Translations under genes and position numbers: made by a program
Source: Solanum dulcamara
Lineage: Eukaryota > Streptophyta > Magnoliopsida > Solanales > Solanaceae
Length of the DNA stretch: 64,000 nucleotides
Assembly: GCF_947179165.1 (NCBI RefSeq)
Contig: NC_077245.1
Coordinates: forward strand, 45,358,786 to 45,422,785
Reading direction: 5' to 3'
Shown here: positions 1 through 10,369 of the stretch, in pieces
How the letters are laid out: every line of letters starts with the position of its first letter
Position numbering within the stretch: the stretch's first letter is position 1
Notes under the pieces: generated by a model
Database searches by the model: none
The model's input: the letters and a program-made list of their open reading frames with translations, nothing else
What the model was told of the DNA's origin: nothing

Positions 1-311
1 GGGTGGTTTGCCATTAAGAACTTTAAATTAGTACCCATTATTTTGAACAAAGCACTCAAATTCGATAAGTAAACCTAGCATCACGATCACTCACAATATC
101 TAATGGAACACCAAAATTCTTCACAACATTCTTATAGAATAACTCAGCCGCTATTTCAGAAGAACACAAAGTAGGGGCAGTAACAAAAATACTGTATTTT
201 GAGAACTTGTCAACCAGAACCATGATTGATGCATTGTCATTCGCTCTTGGAAATCCACTAATGAAATCCATTGAAATAGAAGCCTACAGACGCTCCGCAA
301 TAGGTAGAGGA
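1..311 (-). pseudogene. Integrase catalytic core of Gypsy1 (partial)
   Basis: The block 56-271 translates to an integrase core start. The first catalytic Asp sits in VLVDKFSKY and the second in SDRDARF. A following stretch (1-55, another frame) still resembles core sequence (ALFKIMGTNLKF). The third catalytic residue (Glu) would lie left of the window. In gypsy elements this enzyme joins the cDNA to host DNA. A stop follows DARF, so the frame is broken. Its upstream zinc-binding half lies at 1087-1370, beyond the inserted MITE. Confidence 0.85.
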
Positions 312-1078
312 TAGGGGTGTGCATCGGTCGGTTTGGTTCGATTTTATGTATTATCGATTCGGTTTATTGATTTTTAGTTTTTAAATACGCTAAACCAATA
401 ATAAAATAATAAGATACTTTTTATCGGTTTTTGGTTTATCCATTTTTGGTCGTTAACGATTCGATTTATGGTTTATCCAATAAGAAAATGTTCATAAAAT
501 AAATATATGACTTCACACTTCTCTAATATTTTCCGGTAAGCCTGTAAATGCTTTGATATACTGAAACAAAAAAGATAATGAGAAATTGCATCAATAAGAG
601 CATATGTAGTACGAATGCTACAATTACATGTTACAACCAAAACATAATATGAAATTTTTGATGTTAATCAAATTACATACATTTATGAACTTGCAAATGT
701 TACAATTATAAAGTAAAACTAAAACTAAAACCAAGCAGTCAAACAAGACAATCTTGAACAATCTTAGTTCTTACTTTAATCTTTAGGTTTTGTGTAAAGA
801 CTAAAGTGACCTAGTGTGAAGTAGAAGTACTGTGAAGACTATATCATACTATTATGTTAAATTATTACTAATAGTTAATATTTATAAAGAGTAAAATAGT
901 AAAATACTATTGTCTTACTGGGTTATCGATTTACCCAATAATCCAATACTAAAAATCGATAATGAACCGATAATCCAATAATTTTTTTTATAAAATTATT
1001 AAGAACCTATTAACCCAATAACCCAATAATATTTTTTTGGTTCAGTTTATTGGTCGGTTCGGTTTTTGCACACCCCTA
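312..1078. mobile_element. hAT-type MITE (767 bp) inserted in the Gypsy1 integrase
   Basis: The ends are inverted repeats: it opens with TAGGGGTGTGCA and closes with TGCACACCCCTA. Subterminal GGTCGGTTTGGTT/GGTCGGTTCGG runs and alternating 'ccaataa' / 'ttattgg' motifs extend the imperfect inverted repeat. The flanks are gtagagga (304-311) and gtagaggc (1079-1086), an 8-bp target-site duplication with one mismatch, as expected for hAT. It has no coding capacity, so it would need a transposase supplied in trans. A hAT transposase relic with similar terminal motifs lies at 59819-62569. Confidence 0.85.
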
Positions 1079-1086
1079 GTAGAGGC

Positions 1087-1370
1087 TGAAGTAACCCATC
1101 TTCCTTCCTTCTTTTTGTCTTGTCCAGTTCACACACTAGACATGATTTCACATAGGACTCAATGTTATCTTCCATTTTTTGCTAGAAATAATTTCGAGAC
1201 AGCAATGCCATCATCCTTTTAACACCTGGATACCCAACATAAATAGAATCATGTGTCTCTTTTAAGAGTTTTCTTCGCATCCCATCACCTTGAGGAACAA
1301 TGATTCTCCCTCCATTTAAATAGAGTAGATCGTCCTCAATCCAATACCGTCTAATTGTAACTTCTTTCAC
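1087..1370 (-). pseudogene. Integrase zinc-binding (H2C2) domain of Gypsy1
   Basis: The minus-strand ORF 1182-1370 reads through a linker (RRYWIEDDLLYLNGGRIIVP) and the His pair of the HHCC finger (KETHDS...GYPGVKRM). The Cys pair (SCLVCELDKTK) is recognisable at about 1110-1165 in another frame. This domain sits at the N terminus of gypsy integrase and helps it assemble on the LTR ends. A frameshift separates the two halves, and the MITE at 312-1078 then cuts it from the catalytic core. Confidence 0.75.
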
Positions 1371-1842
1371 TTAGTCCATCAACTTGACATATAATGAATC
1401 ATATGCAACACTAACTTTTATTTTATCAAGACAATCAGATTCAATCCTAGTAATTGCATAAACAAAGACAAATACCTCTTTGCGACTTAGTGAATCAGCC
1501 ATTTGCTTTTGTTTGTCTGGTTTATGTACCCACACGAAGTCATATTCAGCACATATCTCTTGCCATCTAGCCTGCTTTGAACTTTGTTTCTGTTGAGTTT
1601 TGAAGTATGCATTAGCCACATTGTCCGTCTTGACAACATAATTCATCCCAAGTAGATACACCCTCCAGATTTGAAGACAATAGAGTACTGCCACCATGAT
1701 CAGAATATGTTTGCTTTGTAGGATTTAATTTTCTACTTTCAAATGCAATAGGATGTTTATCATGCACCAGCACACCATCAATAGCATAATCAAATGCATT
1801 AGTGTATACCTCCAATGGAAGATCAAAGTCAGGCAGCCACAA
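1371..1842 (-). pseudogene. RNase H domain of Gypsy1
   Basis: Two overlapping frames (1612-1842 and 1371-1697) together carry gypsy RNase H. The start FDLPLEVYTNAFDYAIDGVL has Asn where the catalytic Asp of the usual 'TDAS' motif stands. The end VHKPDKQKQMADSLSRK retains the Asp-containing motif (usual form 'NxxADALSR'). This domain would remove RNA from the RNA:DNA hybrid during reverse transcription. The frame break near 1690 and the lost Asp make it inactive. Confidence 0.8.
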
Positions 1843-1937
1843 TATTGGTTCAGATACAATGGCCTTCTTTAATGAATTAAAAGACTTTTCCCTTGATTCT
1901 TACCAAGCTCATTTCACGTTCTTCTTTAGCAAATATA

Positions 1938-2760
1938 TTAATGGGGCAGCCTCTTTGAATAGCCTGCTAAGAACTTCCTATAGTAGTTTACAAGTCCTAA
2001 AAATAATTTCAGTTCTTTAACCCCACTAGGTGCTTGACATTCTACAATTGTTTGCACTTTCTTAGGGTCCATGCGCACTTGATTTTCGCTTACCAAATAG
2101 TCCAGAAACTTTACTTCACGACTGGCAAACTCACATTTTTCCATCTTGACATAGAATGGGTATTCTCTAAGTCGTTGCAACACCTTTCTCAAATGCATTA
2201 GATAATCTTCTAGAGTCCTACTGTATATGACTATATCATCCAAGCAGACTACTACAAAGTCATCAATATACTCATAAAGTACATTGTTCATTAAGTTCGA
2301 AAAAGTAGTCGGGGCATTAGTCAACTCAAACGGCATTACAAGGAATTCATAGCTACCACATCTAGTAACACAAGTGGTCTTTGGGGCATCCGCCTCAAAT
2401 ATGTGCACTTGCCAATAGCCAGACCTCAAATCTAACTTAGAAAAGAAACTAGCCTTAGACAACCTATCCAACAAGTCTTGAATCAGCGGCACTGGATACT
2501 TGTTCTTCACAGTCACTTTGTTCAATGCCCTATAATCAACTCATATTCTCAGACTGTCGTCTTACTTCTTTTGGAATAGGATATGTGTACCAAATAGAGC
2601 CTTCGAAGGCTGAATAATTCCGACATCAAATAACTCAGACAAATTTTTGCGAAGTTCAGTCAACTCTAATGGAGATATGCGATAAGGAGGATATGCCGAT
2701 GGCACTAATCAAGGAATCAATTCAATCCTGTGATCAATTTCCCCCCTTGAAGGCAAATCT
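1938..2760 (-). pseudogene. Reverse transcriptase of Gypsy1
   Basis: The ORF 1938-2525 (195 aa) opens at VTVKNKYPVPLIQDLLDRL and keeps the catalytic KLDLRSGYWQV and the TNAP motif. The YxDD box reads VVCLDDIVIYS, with Cys for the usual Tyr but both Asp residues kept. It continues to VNYYRKFLAGYSK. The N-terminal RT part (2526-2760) is in broken frames. This is a normal-looking gypsy RT, inactive in this copy because of stops on both sides. Confidence 0.88.
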
Positions 2761-2768
2761 TTAGGCAA

Positions 2769-3449
2769 TTATGAAGGCATCACATCTTTGTTCTCAGTCA
2801 GCAACTTAGCAACAACATATGTAACTTTAATAGGCACATCCGGCTTCACTTCAACCAAAGCAGCAAGATAAGCCGGTTCACCCTTCTTCAAGCCTTTCTC
2901 AAAAGCCATAGCAGACAATAGTACAACTATTCTAGTATTCTTCTTACTTCCCTCGTCAATAGGATGAATTCCTTTCATGAATCCCGGGTCCTTCTCACCC
3001 ATAAATATCAGACCATCTAAATGAGGAATAGGAGTAACTCTAAATTTCCTCATAAAGTCGATTACCAACAACAGGTTGAAATTATCAAGTTGTACAATAG
3101 TCAAATTATGCACACCAGATCAGTGCCCTATTGTCAAAGGCATATCAAGAGCCATACCATAGCCTGGCCGTGAAGCAAAATTGACTGCCTTTATCCTTAT
3201 TGCATAATCAGTCATCTTCAAACCATACTCTTTGACTATTTTGTAAGCAATAAAAATGTGAGTAGCACCAGTATCCACCATCGTAATCACGTTCTTCTCC
3301 CCACTCTTCATATCGATGTACATTAGAGTTCTATAGGTGTCTGATAAATCATCCACCTTATCAAAAGCATTTATGTAGGCAACATCAACAGCAATATCTT
3401 CATCTGTGTCCATTTCACTAACACTAGACAAAGTGTTTATCAAACGCAA
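2769..3449 (-). pseudogene. Aspartic protease and protease-RT linker of Gypsy1
   Basis: The ORF 3120-3449 contains the retroviral-type aspartic protease active site, TMVDTGATHIFI (D-T-G). A second frame (2769-3113) carries the C-terminal part and linker, including FLLVIDFMRKF-like and LDGLIFMGE motifs. The protease would cut the gag-pol polyprotein. One stop at the 3113/3120 junction separates the two halves. Confidence 0.78.
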
Positions 3450-3453
3450 AGGA

Positions 3454-4092
3454 TTAACATAAGCAACAATTTCCTTTTCCCTTTACTTGTTTCTCCTCTT
3501 CGGCCAGCAGAGCATTTATTTTGCCCTTCTTAGGATATTTCCTTGCTTGATGTCCTAGTTTTTGATAAGTCCAACAAACCTTTTTACCAGTGGGATTGTT
3601 TTGACTAGATAATGCACCATCCATCCTCCTTTTTACTTTGTCATTTCCATTCTGCCTTCGATTGTCTTTCTTCCATTCTTTACTCTTCTCCTTCCTCTTG
3701 GCTTTAGACAAAGGATTTGGGTTATTAGTGACATAGGTAGATTGAAAATCAATTAAGGTGTCTACTGCAGTAATTGCACTGGGCAGATCTTGGATTGTCT
3801 GCCTACGTAATTCAATCTATGCCCACCCTTGCATGCCAGAAATAAAATTATACAACTTATATTCGTCGGAGATATTCTGAATATCCAACAACAGTTATGT
3901 GAATTCCTTAACATACTCACGAATGGATCCCACTTATTTTAAGTGTTTCAACCTGTCCCTAGCAACCCATGATGAGTTACTTGGAAGGAATTTTACACAA
4001 AGTACTTCCCTAAGTTTTTTCCACGCTTCAACCTTGGGCGTGTTTATACTCTCATCATTAGCATTTTTTGTCCAACACCATAGAATAACATC
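3454..4092 (-). pseudogene. Gag (capsid end and zinc knuckle) of Gypsy1, right side cut by an insertion
   Basis: The minus strand encodes the gag C-terminal capsid region (motifs NANDES, KFLPSNSSW, ARDRLKHLK at 3934-4092) and then the nucleocapsid. The CCHC knuckle at about 3540-3595 reads CWTYQKLGHQARKYP, so two of its Cys are now Tyr, each a G-to-A change. A basic Lys/Arg tract precedes it. The frame breaks around 3711-3930. The upstream part of the same gag is at 24443-24892; the frame resumes once the insertion and one copy of its 5-bp duplication are discounted. Confidence 0.82.
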
Positions 4093-4576
4093 TGTTACAC
4101 CTAATAAAATTACCAAAATACTCCTAGATGAGAGTTTTCTAGTTTAATGCATCTTCTTCAACTTTTTTGGTCAATCTGAGGCAGAAAAATTGATCAGGAC
4201 GAACAATTGTATGGAAAAATGGTGTTTGGTTGAATTTTAGGCCAACTAGATCAAAAGATAAATTTTCGGAGTGGACTTACCACGGATTTGACTTAATTCT
4301 ATCCTAGTTATTTTCTATAGGTTTAGAATTTGATCGAAAAAATTTGAGAGAAAAATTGCACTATGAAAGAACCAATCCGCGTCGTGGACCTTGTGGATTT
4401 TTCTGCAAGAAATTATTTTTAAGAGGGGCATTCCAGACTTTTTTACACCCCTTCTATACTTACCCCATGACCGATATAGGTCATTTTCGACCTTAAAAGA
4501 GTTTCTAAACTCATTTCTAAGTCTTTTATGCTAATTTAACTTAAGAGTTAGGGATAAGGAGTAGATAAGTGGCTAG
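4093..4576 (+). mobile_element. Element B, left end (LTR-like terminus starting TGTTACACC)
   Basis: At 4093 the Gypsy1 gag stops and a sequence starting TGTTACACC begins. The last five bases before it, acatc (4088-4092), reappear with one change as gcatc (24443-24447) after the sequence GGCGTGACA that ends element B on the right. The TG...CA termini plus a 5-bp duplication make this the edge of an LTR-type insertion. The 484 bp have no ORF and look like LTR sequence. They continue at 10239 after the Gypsy2 insertion. Confidence 0.65.
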
Positions 4577-5031
4577 TGTCACGGACTTAAACTTCAACTA
4601 AGACGTCCATGCGGCAGTTGACAACTTGCTCACGAATCTTTCATAATCTTACAAGCTCAAGTAAGCCTTTAAGACTAGATCACTAAGGGAATGCTAGATT
4701 ATAAGAAAGACAAGAGAGATTTTATGAAGAAGGCTTTGTATTACTTGGAAGAATGCTTGATTTCTGGATGGTTTGTTACAAATGAATACCCCCTCTATTT
4801 ATACTACTCCTAAGAGGATTAAGTATAAATAAAAATTGCTATACAAGTCCTTCTATATTTATAAAGAAGTCCCTACTCTAGAATTCTCTATACACTCTAG
4901 AAAATTCTAGAGAACTCTATGTCTTTCAAGATTTCTCTATAATATTCCACAAGAATCTATAGTCTTCTACAAACCTCTCCAAGACTCTAGGTTTTTTCCC
5001 CTTCTTTGAGATCAAGTGACGGGTCATAACA
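4577..5031 (-). repeat. 3' LTR of Gypsy2
   Basis: On the minus strand it begins TGTTATGACCC and ends GTGACA, and it matches 9784-10238 along its whole length. It contains a TATA-like 'tatttatact' stretch (near 4796-4805). The internal sequence has many short 'ctctagaa' / 'ttctagag' motifs (4880-4920). Confidence 0.92.
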
Positions 5032-5044
5032 TTCTCCCCCACCT
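5032..5044 (-). other. Polypurine tract of Gypsy2
   Basis: Immediately inside the 3' LTR the minus strand reads AGGTGGGGGAGAA and then the LTR start TGTTATG. This is the expected plus-strand primer of reverse transcription and it fixes the element's orientation. Confidence 0.9.
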
Positions 5045-5069
5045 AATGTGGCGACGACCGCGGTGTATT

Positions 5070-5450
5070 GCTGCTACAAGAACTCTCGGATTTTATCTTT
5101 AAGCTACCACATGTCATCATATCTCTCACAGGTGGCCTCCTCCGGAGATTGTCCCTTTCAATGGACTAAGAACATAGTAGTGGCCTGTTGTCCCCATTTT
5201 TGCTTGGATTGGTAGTCCATAATGGCCTCAATCTCTCGATCATGGGAGACGATAATTGTGAGTGGCACCCGAATTGATTCTGCTCGACTAGGATCATCTT
5301 TGTCCTCATGGTATGGCTTAAGGACACTAGCATGGAAGACAGGATGAACCTTAAGATGCGATGGTAGCTCCAATCTATATGAGATCTTACCAACCTTGGC
5401 AATGATCCTGAACGGGCCCTCATACTTTCATACTATGTTTTGATGCATGC
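5070..5450 (-). pseudogene. Integrase C-terminus and chromodomain-like tail of Gypsy2
   Basis: The ORF 5158-5373 encodes the integrase C-terminal segment, with LELPSHLKVHPVFHASVLKPY, then a chromodomain-like stretch (REIEAIMDYQ...TMFLVH). After a stop at 5159-5161, the same frame continues KGQSPEEATCERYDDMW, the second half of a chromodomain. The stop replaces the conserved Trp of the 'xVKW' motif by TGG to TGA. In chromoviruses this tail steers integration toward modified histones. Confidence 0.78.
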
Positions 5451-5751
5451 TTAGCAATGCTTTAAATTGCCTTGGGTTGAACTTGACCAAGACCATGTCT
5501 CCAACTTTGTAATCCATGGGACGATGCTTGCGGTCGGCAAACTTCTTCATCTTTTTTATTGCCTTGTCCAAATAAGACTTGGCAGTGTCGAGCTGCTCCT
5601 CAAAGCCCTTGGGCCATGTGATAAGCCCCCAAACTCTTACCCTCGAATGCCGTCGATAGTGAATGTAGAGTTTGTGGATGTTGGCCTGTGGCTAGCTCAA
5701 ATAATATCTGCATTGTGGCCTCACTCCACTACAAGTTGTATGAGAATTGGG

Positions 5752-6190
5752 CTATGTCAATAGCCTCGTCCAATCCTTCTGATGGGAGCTCACAAAGTGC
5801 CTCAAGCAGCACGCCAGTAAGGCATTGACTCTCTTTGTCTGGCCGTCCATCTGTGGGTGGAAACTAGTGGAGAAATACAATTCTGTGCCAAGAATCTGAA
5901 ATAATTCTCTCCAAAAGTTCCCGGTGAAACATTGGTCTCTGTCGCTAATGATGTGCCTTGGAAATCCCCAATACTTCACCACGTTCTTAAGAAATAGCTT
6001 AGAAGCCTCCTTAGTAGTGCAACCTATCATAGCAGGCATAAAGCTATCATACTTGGAGAACCTGTCCACCACGACTATAATCGTCCCGTACCCATCGGAC
6101 TTTGGCAGGAAAGTGATAAAATCTAAGGTCAGGCTCTCCCATGGATGCTCCGCTATGGGCGGGGGCTCAAAGAGTCCTCCTGGTTGACAC
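5752..6190 (-). pseudogene. Integrase core of Gypsy2
   Basis: The ORF 5752-6072 shows VDRFSKYDSF (first Asp) and ISDRDQCFTGNFWRELF (second Asp). QMDGQTKRVNALL follows, where Lys stands in place of the catalytic Glu normally found in 'GQTERVN'. The integrase active-site triad is therefore broken in this copy. The upstream 6073-6190 encodes the segment before the core in other frames. Confidence 0.85.
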
Positions 6191-7010
6191 TGCTATACCT
6201 TGTCTTGCTGGAACACAAGATAAGTCTGCACATAGCACTCAATATCGTCCCGCATGTATGGCCAATAGTAAATTGCCTCAATCAATTCCCTTGTGCGACG
6301 CTGCCCTAAATGCCTAGCCTATAATGTGTCATGGCTTTCCTTCATGATCCGCCTCCTGATGGTTCCGAATTTCAGCACATAGATCCTTCGCGGGACGGTA
6401 AGCAAAAGTTCGTCTTCTATCCAGAAGCGCCTTATCTTGCCCTGAGCGGCTAACTCCATAAGCCTTTTTACCTCTGGATTGTGCTGCTGGCCATTCTTGA
6501 TTATATATTGGATGTCACAACGTGTTGTAGTGATAGAATCTAACTCAAACTTCCTACTTAATGTATCAGCCATGACATTGTCTTTGCCTTGCTTGTACTC
6601 TAGCTCATAGTCAAATTTGGTCAAGAAGTCTTGCTACCTTGCTTGCTTCGGGGTAAGCTTCTTTTGTGACTGTAGTAGCTAGTGGCTACATTATTGGTCT
6701 TGACCAAGAACTTGGAGCCAAGTAGGTAGTGCCTCCACATGTGTAGGCAATAGACGATGGCTGTCATCTCCTTCTCTTGAATGATATACTGTCATTCTGT
6801 CTAGTTCAGCTTACGGCTCTCAAAGGTAATAGAGTGCTTCTCTTGCATCAATATTCCTCCAATGGCATAGTTAGAGGCATCCGTGTGCACTTCAAATGTC
6901 TTGGAGAAGTCAGGCAATGCTAGGGCAGGCTCCTCTGTCACAACAGCCTTGAGGTCTTCAAATGCCTTCTTGCACTCCTCGCTCCAAACCCATGACTTGT
7001 TCTTCTTCAC
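6191..7010 (-). pseudogene. RNase H and integrase zinc domain of Gypsy2
   Basis: 6801-7010 holds the RNase H start (KTFEVHTDASNYAIGGILMQ, catalytic Asp present) and the RT connection (WVWSEECKKAFEDLK). 6319-6624 holds the RNase H end (QGKDNVMADTLSRKFE, Asp present), the linker and the first His of the integrase HHCC finger (MKESHDT). The Cys pair lies in broken frame near 6200-6300. Stops at 6624-6800 separate the pieces. Confidence 0.82.
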
Positions 7011-7059
7011 TAGCTCAGTAAGTAGAGTGGATTTGGTAGAGTAGGCACTTATGTATCTG

Positions 7060-7800
7060 CAGTAATAGTTAGCAAGTCGAAGAAAAGATCTAAGTTCGGT
7101 TACCTTTGTGGGCGCCTCTTAGTCTTTGATAGCCCAAACTTTTGCTTCATCCATTTGTAATTCTCCCTGGCTGATAACATATCTAAAGAAGTACACTTTA
7201 TGTTGGGCAAACTTGCACTTCTCCTGCTTGATGAAAAGCGTATTCTCGCGCAAGACTTGGAACACTTTCTTCAAATGCTCTATGCCCTCCCCCAAGGTGT
7301 TGTTATATATGACTATGTCATCCAAGTAGACTACCATGAACTGGTCCACTTAGGGGTGGAAAATCTTATTCATTAGTGTAAAAAAGGTTACGGGTGCATT
7401 GGTTAAGCTGAAGGGCATTACCAACCACTCGTAAGCTTCGTACCTTATCACACATGTTGTTTTCAGTTCATCTCCCTCCGCTATGTATACCTGGTAGTAG
7501 CCCTTCCTTAGATATACCTTGGTAAAGTACTTGGTATATCCAAGTCTATCAAACAAGTCAGCAATTAGCAGGATGGGATACTTTTTCTTCATAGTCACCG
7601 TGTTGAGTGCCCAATAGTCTACCCATAGGTGCAATGAGCAATCCTTCTTCTTTTGAAATAAGACTAGTGCGCCATAAGATGCCTTGGATGAACGGATATG
7701 ACCGGCCTTGAGGAGCTCCTTTAACTGCTTCCTCAACTATTCTAACTCAGGTAGAGCCATACGGTATGTCAGGTATGCAGGTGGCCTCGCTCTTGGCTCC
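7060..7800 (-). pseudogene. Reverse transcriptase of Gypsy2
   Basis: 7350-7736 opens with LLKAGHIRSSKASYGALVLF and continues to the TNAPVTFFTLMN motif. 7119-7349 carries VVYLDDIVIYNN, so the YLDD box is intact, and SQGELQMDEAKV. The first catalytic motif reads TKVYLRKGYYQV: the Asp of the usual 'LDLRSGY' has become Tyr, which should abolish polymerase activity. A stop at 7347-7349 divides the halves. Confidence 0.87.
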
Positions 7801-7990
7801 AGCTTGATCCTATGGTTGACCTTGCGCCTTGGAGATAGATGTCTCAGAAACTCTTCAGATATCACGTCTTTTTTTCTTCAAGCACCTTCTCTTTGTAAGG
7901 TGTTAATGCCTCTTTAGCACTATTATCTTTATCGGAGCTCGCAATGGTGGCTATGAATGTCGGCTCCCCCTTCTTTAGGCCCTTCACAAG

Positions 7991-8491
7991 TTACGTGACC
8001 GATAGGTAGGCTTGTCCCTCCGTCTTTAGCACCTTGACTAGAGGTACCATGTAGAGTCCCTCTCGCTTTATCACCAAGAGTTGTTGGAGGTAGGGATCGA
8101 TCATTATATGGCACCGTTGAAAGAATTCCTGGCTAAGTATTATATTAAAGATATTTGAGGGGGCGACAGTGAAGCTGGTCTTACCTTGCCACTTGCCCAA
8201 CGTGATGTCCACTCTATGAGCAACTCCACACATGGGAGTTAGTGGGGCATTGAATGACATTAGGCGGGTGTTACTTGGCCGATAACTTAGCCCCAACCTT
8301 GTTGCCACCGTCTTGGTTATGATGTTGGCTTCTATTCCAGAGTCCACCATAGTATAAACTGGCCATCCGTTAATGCATATGTCAATATACTGTACGGAGT
8401 AATCTCCCTTCTTCTCAGCTTGCTTTGAGATGACTCCGCATAGCCCGATCATGCCTAGCTGGGTCATGCCTGAACTTTGCCCTTGGTCCAC
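7991..8491 (-). pseudogene. Aspartic protease of Gypsy2
   Basis: The 166-aa ORF contains YTMVDSGIEANIIT, where the D-S-G active site is preserved, followed by protease-like sequence (TRLGLSYRPSNTRLMSFNAP, IILSQEFFQRCHIMIDP). It lies between gag and RT as expected. This is the longest uninterrupted coding block of the element. Confidence 0.8.
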
Positions 8492-8567
8492 TTCCTTGTC
8501 CTATTTCTCCTGTAATATGGCATCAAGGTTCTTTATCTCCAGGAACCTGTTATAACCGCGTGGACCT

Positions 8568-9760
8568 CTATATATAGCAGTCGCTACCCTTCATAGTCTG
8601 CTCCTTCTTCTCGACATAGCCCTGACGTTCGAACTTCCTACTATCGGACTTGTTGGCATCATGGATTTTGGTAGGAGGGTATTGCTTCTTACCTTTGGTA
8701 TGATCTACCCCACATTTGGCATGACTACTCTTAGTTTCTTTGCCCTTGCTCTTGTCATGCCAGTCATGACTAAAGTCCTCCAGGGCTTTGGCTTGTGTGA
8801 TGGCCTCATCGATGGAGCTGAATTGTCGACACTCCAACTCCGTCTTGGCCTAAATTTGCAGCCCATCCATGAAGTGGAAGAGCATGTCTTCATCCGTGAG
8901 GTTGGGAATTTAAAGAGTAAGGGTAGTGAACTCTTTCACATAGGCCCATATTCTACTCGTTTGCTTTAATTCCTGAAACTTGCATTTCGCCTCATAGATG
9001 ACATTGTTGGGGAAGAAGGCCTTCTTAAACTCATCTTGAAATTGCTCCCAGGTGTTGATGATGCATAACCCATTCCCTATCTCTGACTCCTTCTGCTTCC
9101 ACCACAACATAGCCATTTCCGAGAGGTATAGCATGGCGGTATTGATCCTCATTTCATCATTCTTCACTTTGTTTCACTTGAAGTAGTTCTCAAAGTGCCA
9201 AAGAAAATTCTCCACCTCGTACGCATCTTGAGCTCCCTTGAACATGGGTGGCTTGGGAGCCTTAATCTTGGCATTCCTATCTGCACCGGACGTCACATAT
9301 CTTCAAGCCTCAACATCTTCCTTAAGTGCTTTCATCTCGACCCACATAGTCTCTATAGTGCTAAGCGCATCCATGAACCAACACTCCAAGGATGTGATTG
9401 TCTTATTCATCTCATACTCGAATGCCTTGCGCACATCCAACTCCTTCTGGATGTTATCATTCTCCTCAAGGGTGAATTCCTCCAAAGTCTTGAACTTGCC
9501 ATCGAACTTGTTCAAGAACTTGCCTAATATCTGTACGGCTTTTCAGGAAGTATCCATCCTTGTGATACACTTTATCGTCACTCACATCAGTGGCCGAGGG
9601 TGAGTAGGATGTTAGGGCCTCACTTGGTGTAGGCTCGAGTGACACATCCTCATTCCTTTTAGAGTTCTTCTTTCCCCTGCGGTGCTTCCTTCCAACATCT
9701 TACTTGAGGTTGGTGGCGGTAGTAGTGTTGATGTCTCCCTCACTTTCCATTTCTCTTAGT
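8568..9760 (-). pseudogene. Gag of Gypsy2
   Basis: Fragments in several frames make up the gag. 9303-9515 is an acidic, probably coiled-coil N-terminal part (KFDGKFKTLEEFTLEENDN). 8910-9167 is the retrotransposon gag core (INTAMLYLSEMAMLWWKQKE, WEQFQDEFKKAFFPNN). 8568-8893 is a basic nucleocapsid-like tail ending MKGSDCYI. A classical CCHC knuckle is not evident. The region between 9515 and the primer-binding site is leader. Confidence 0.75.
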
Positions 9761-9768
9761 AGAACCTT

Positions 9769-9780
9769 GATCTGATACCA
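9769..9780 (-). other. Primer-binding site of Gypsy2 (initiator tRNA-Met type)
   Basis: The minus strand directly after the 5' LTR reads TGGTATCAGATC, matching the plant tRNA-iMet primer site TGGTATCAGAGC except near its end. It starts 3 nt from the LTR. Confidence 0.88.
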
Positions 9781-9783
9781 CGT

Positions 9784-10238
9784 TGTCATAGACTTAGACT
9801 TCAACTAAGACCTCTGTGCGGCAGTTGACAACTTGCTCACGAATCTTTCATGATCTTAAAAGCTCAAGTAAGCCTTTAAGACTAGATCGCTAAGGGAACG
9901 CTATATTATAAGAAAGATAAGAAAGCTTTTATGAAGAAGGCTTTGTATTACTTGGAAGAAGGCTTGATTTCTGGATGGTTTGTTATAAATGGATGTCCCC
10001 TCTATTTATACTATTCCTAAGGGGCTTAAGTGTAAATAAAAATTACTATACAAGTCCTTCCATATTTACAAAGAAGTTCCTACTTTAGAATTCTCTACAC
10101 ACTCTAGAGAATTCTAGAGAACTCTATGTCTTTCAAGATTTCTCTACAATATTCCACAAGAATCTATACTATTCTACTAACCTCTCCAAGACTCTAGGTT
10201 CTTCCCCCTTCTTCAAGATCAAGTGGCGGGTCATAACA
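9784..10238 (-). repeat. 5' LTR of Gypsy2
   Basis: This is the full-length partner of 4577-5031 (455 bp each). It starts TGTTATGACCC on the minus strand and ends GTCTATGACA next to the primer-binding site. Confidence 0.92.
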
Positions 10239-10369
10239 ATAGGGTTCAAAAGATTCAAGTAATATCTTGCAAGATTGATTGTTCAGTCTTCATCCCAGGT
10301 ATGTAAGGCTAAACTAAAACATAGACCTTATTCTTTCATGTGCCCCATGATTGTGATAGGTCAATTTGT

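Larger units (their letters stand above)
1..4092 (-). mobile_element. Ty3/gypsy retrotransposon Gypsy1, left part (gag to integrase), truncated by the window edge
   Basis: Reading the minus strand from 4092 down to 1, the order is gag, protease, reverse transcriptase, RNase H, integrase zinc domain and integrase core, which is the Ty3/gypsy order. The 3' end and 3' LTR lie beyond the window. The first part of gag, the primer-binding site and the 5' LTR lie at 24443-25685, separated by a 20-kb insertion. Every coding block has stops or frameshifts, so the copy is dead. A 767-bp hAT-type MITE interrupts the integrase. Confidence 0.9.
4577..10238 (-). mobile_element. Complete Ty3/gypsy (chromovirus-like) retrotransposon Gypsy2, 5.66 kb
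   Basis: Two 455-bp LTRs (4577-5031, 9784-10238) enclose gag, protease, RT, RNase H, integrase and a chromodomain-like tail, all on the minus strand. A primer-binding site adjoins the 5' LTR and a polypurine tract adjoins the 3' LTR. By hand count the LTRs differ at about 39 of 455 sites (8-9%), mostly transitions, so this insertion is older than the copia element and the LARD. The flanks are gctag on the left and atagg on the right. I see no clean 5-bp target duplication, only a shared 'tag' core. Confidence 0.93.

Noticed and set aside
9195..9603. Plus-strand ORFs over the Gypsy2 gag
   Set aside because: Shadows of the minus-strand gag frame.
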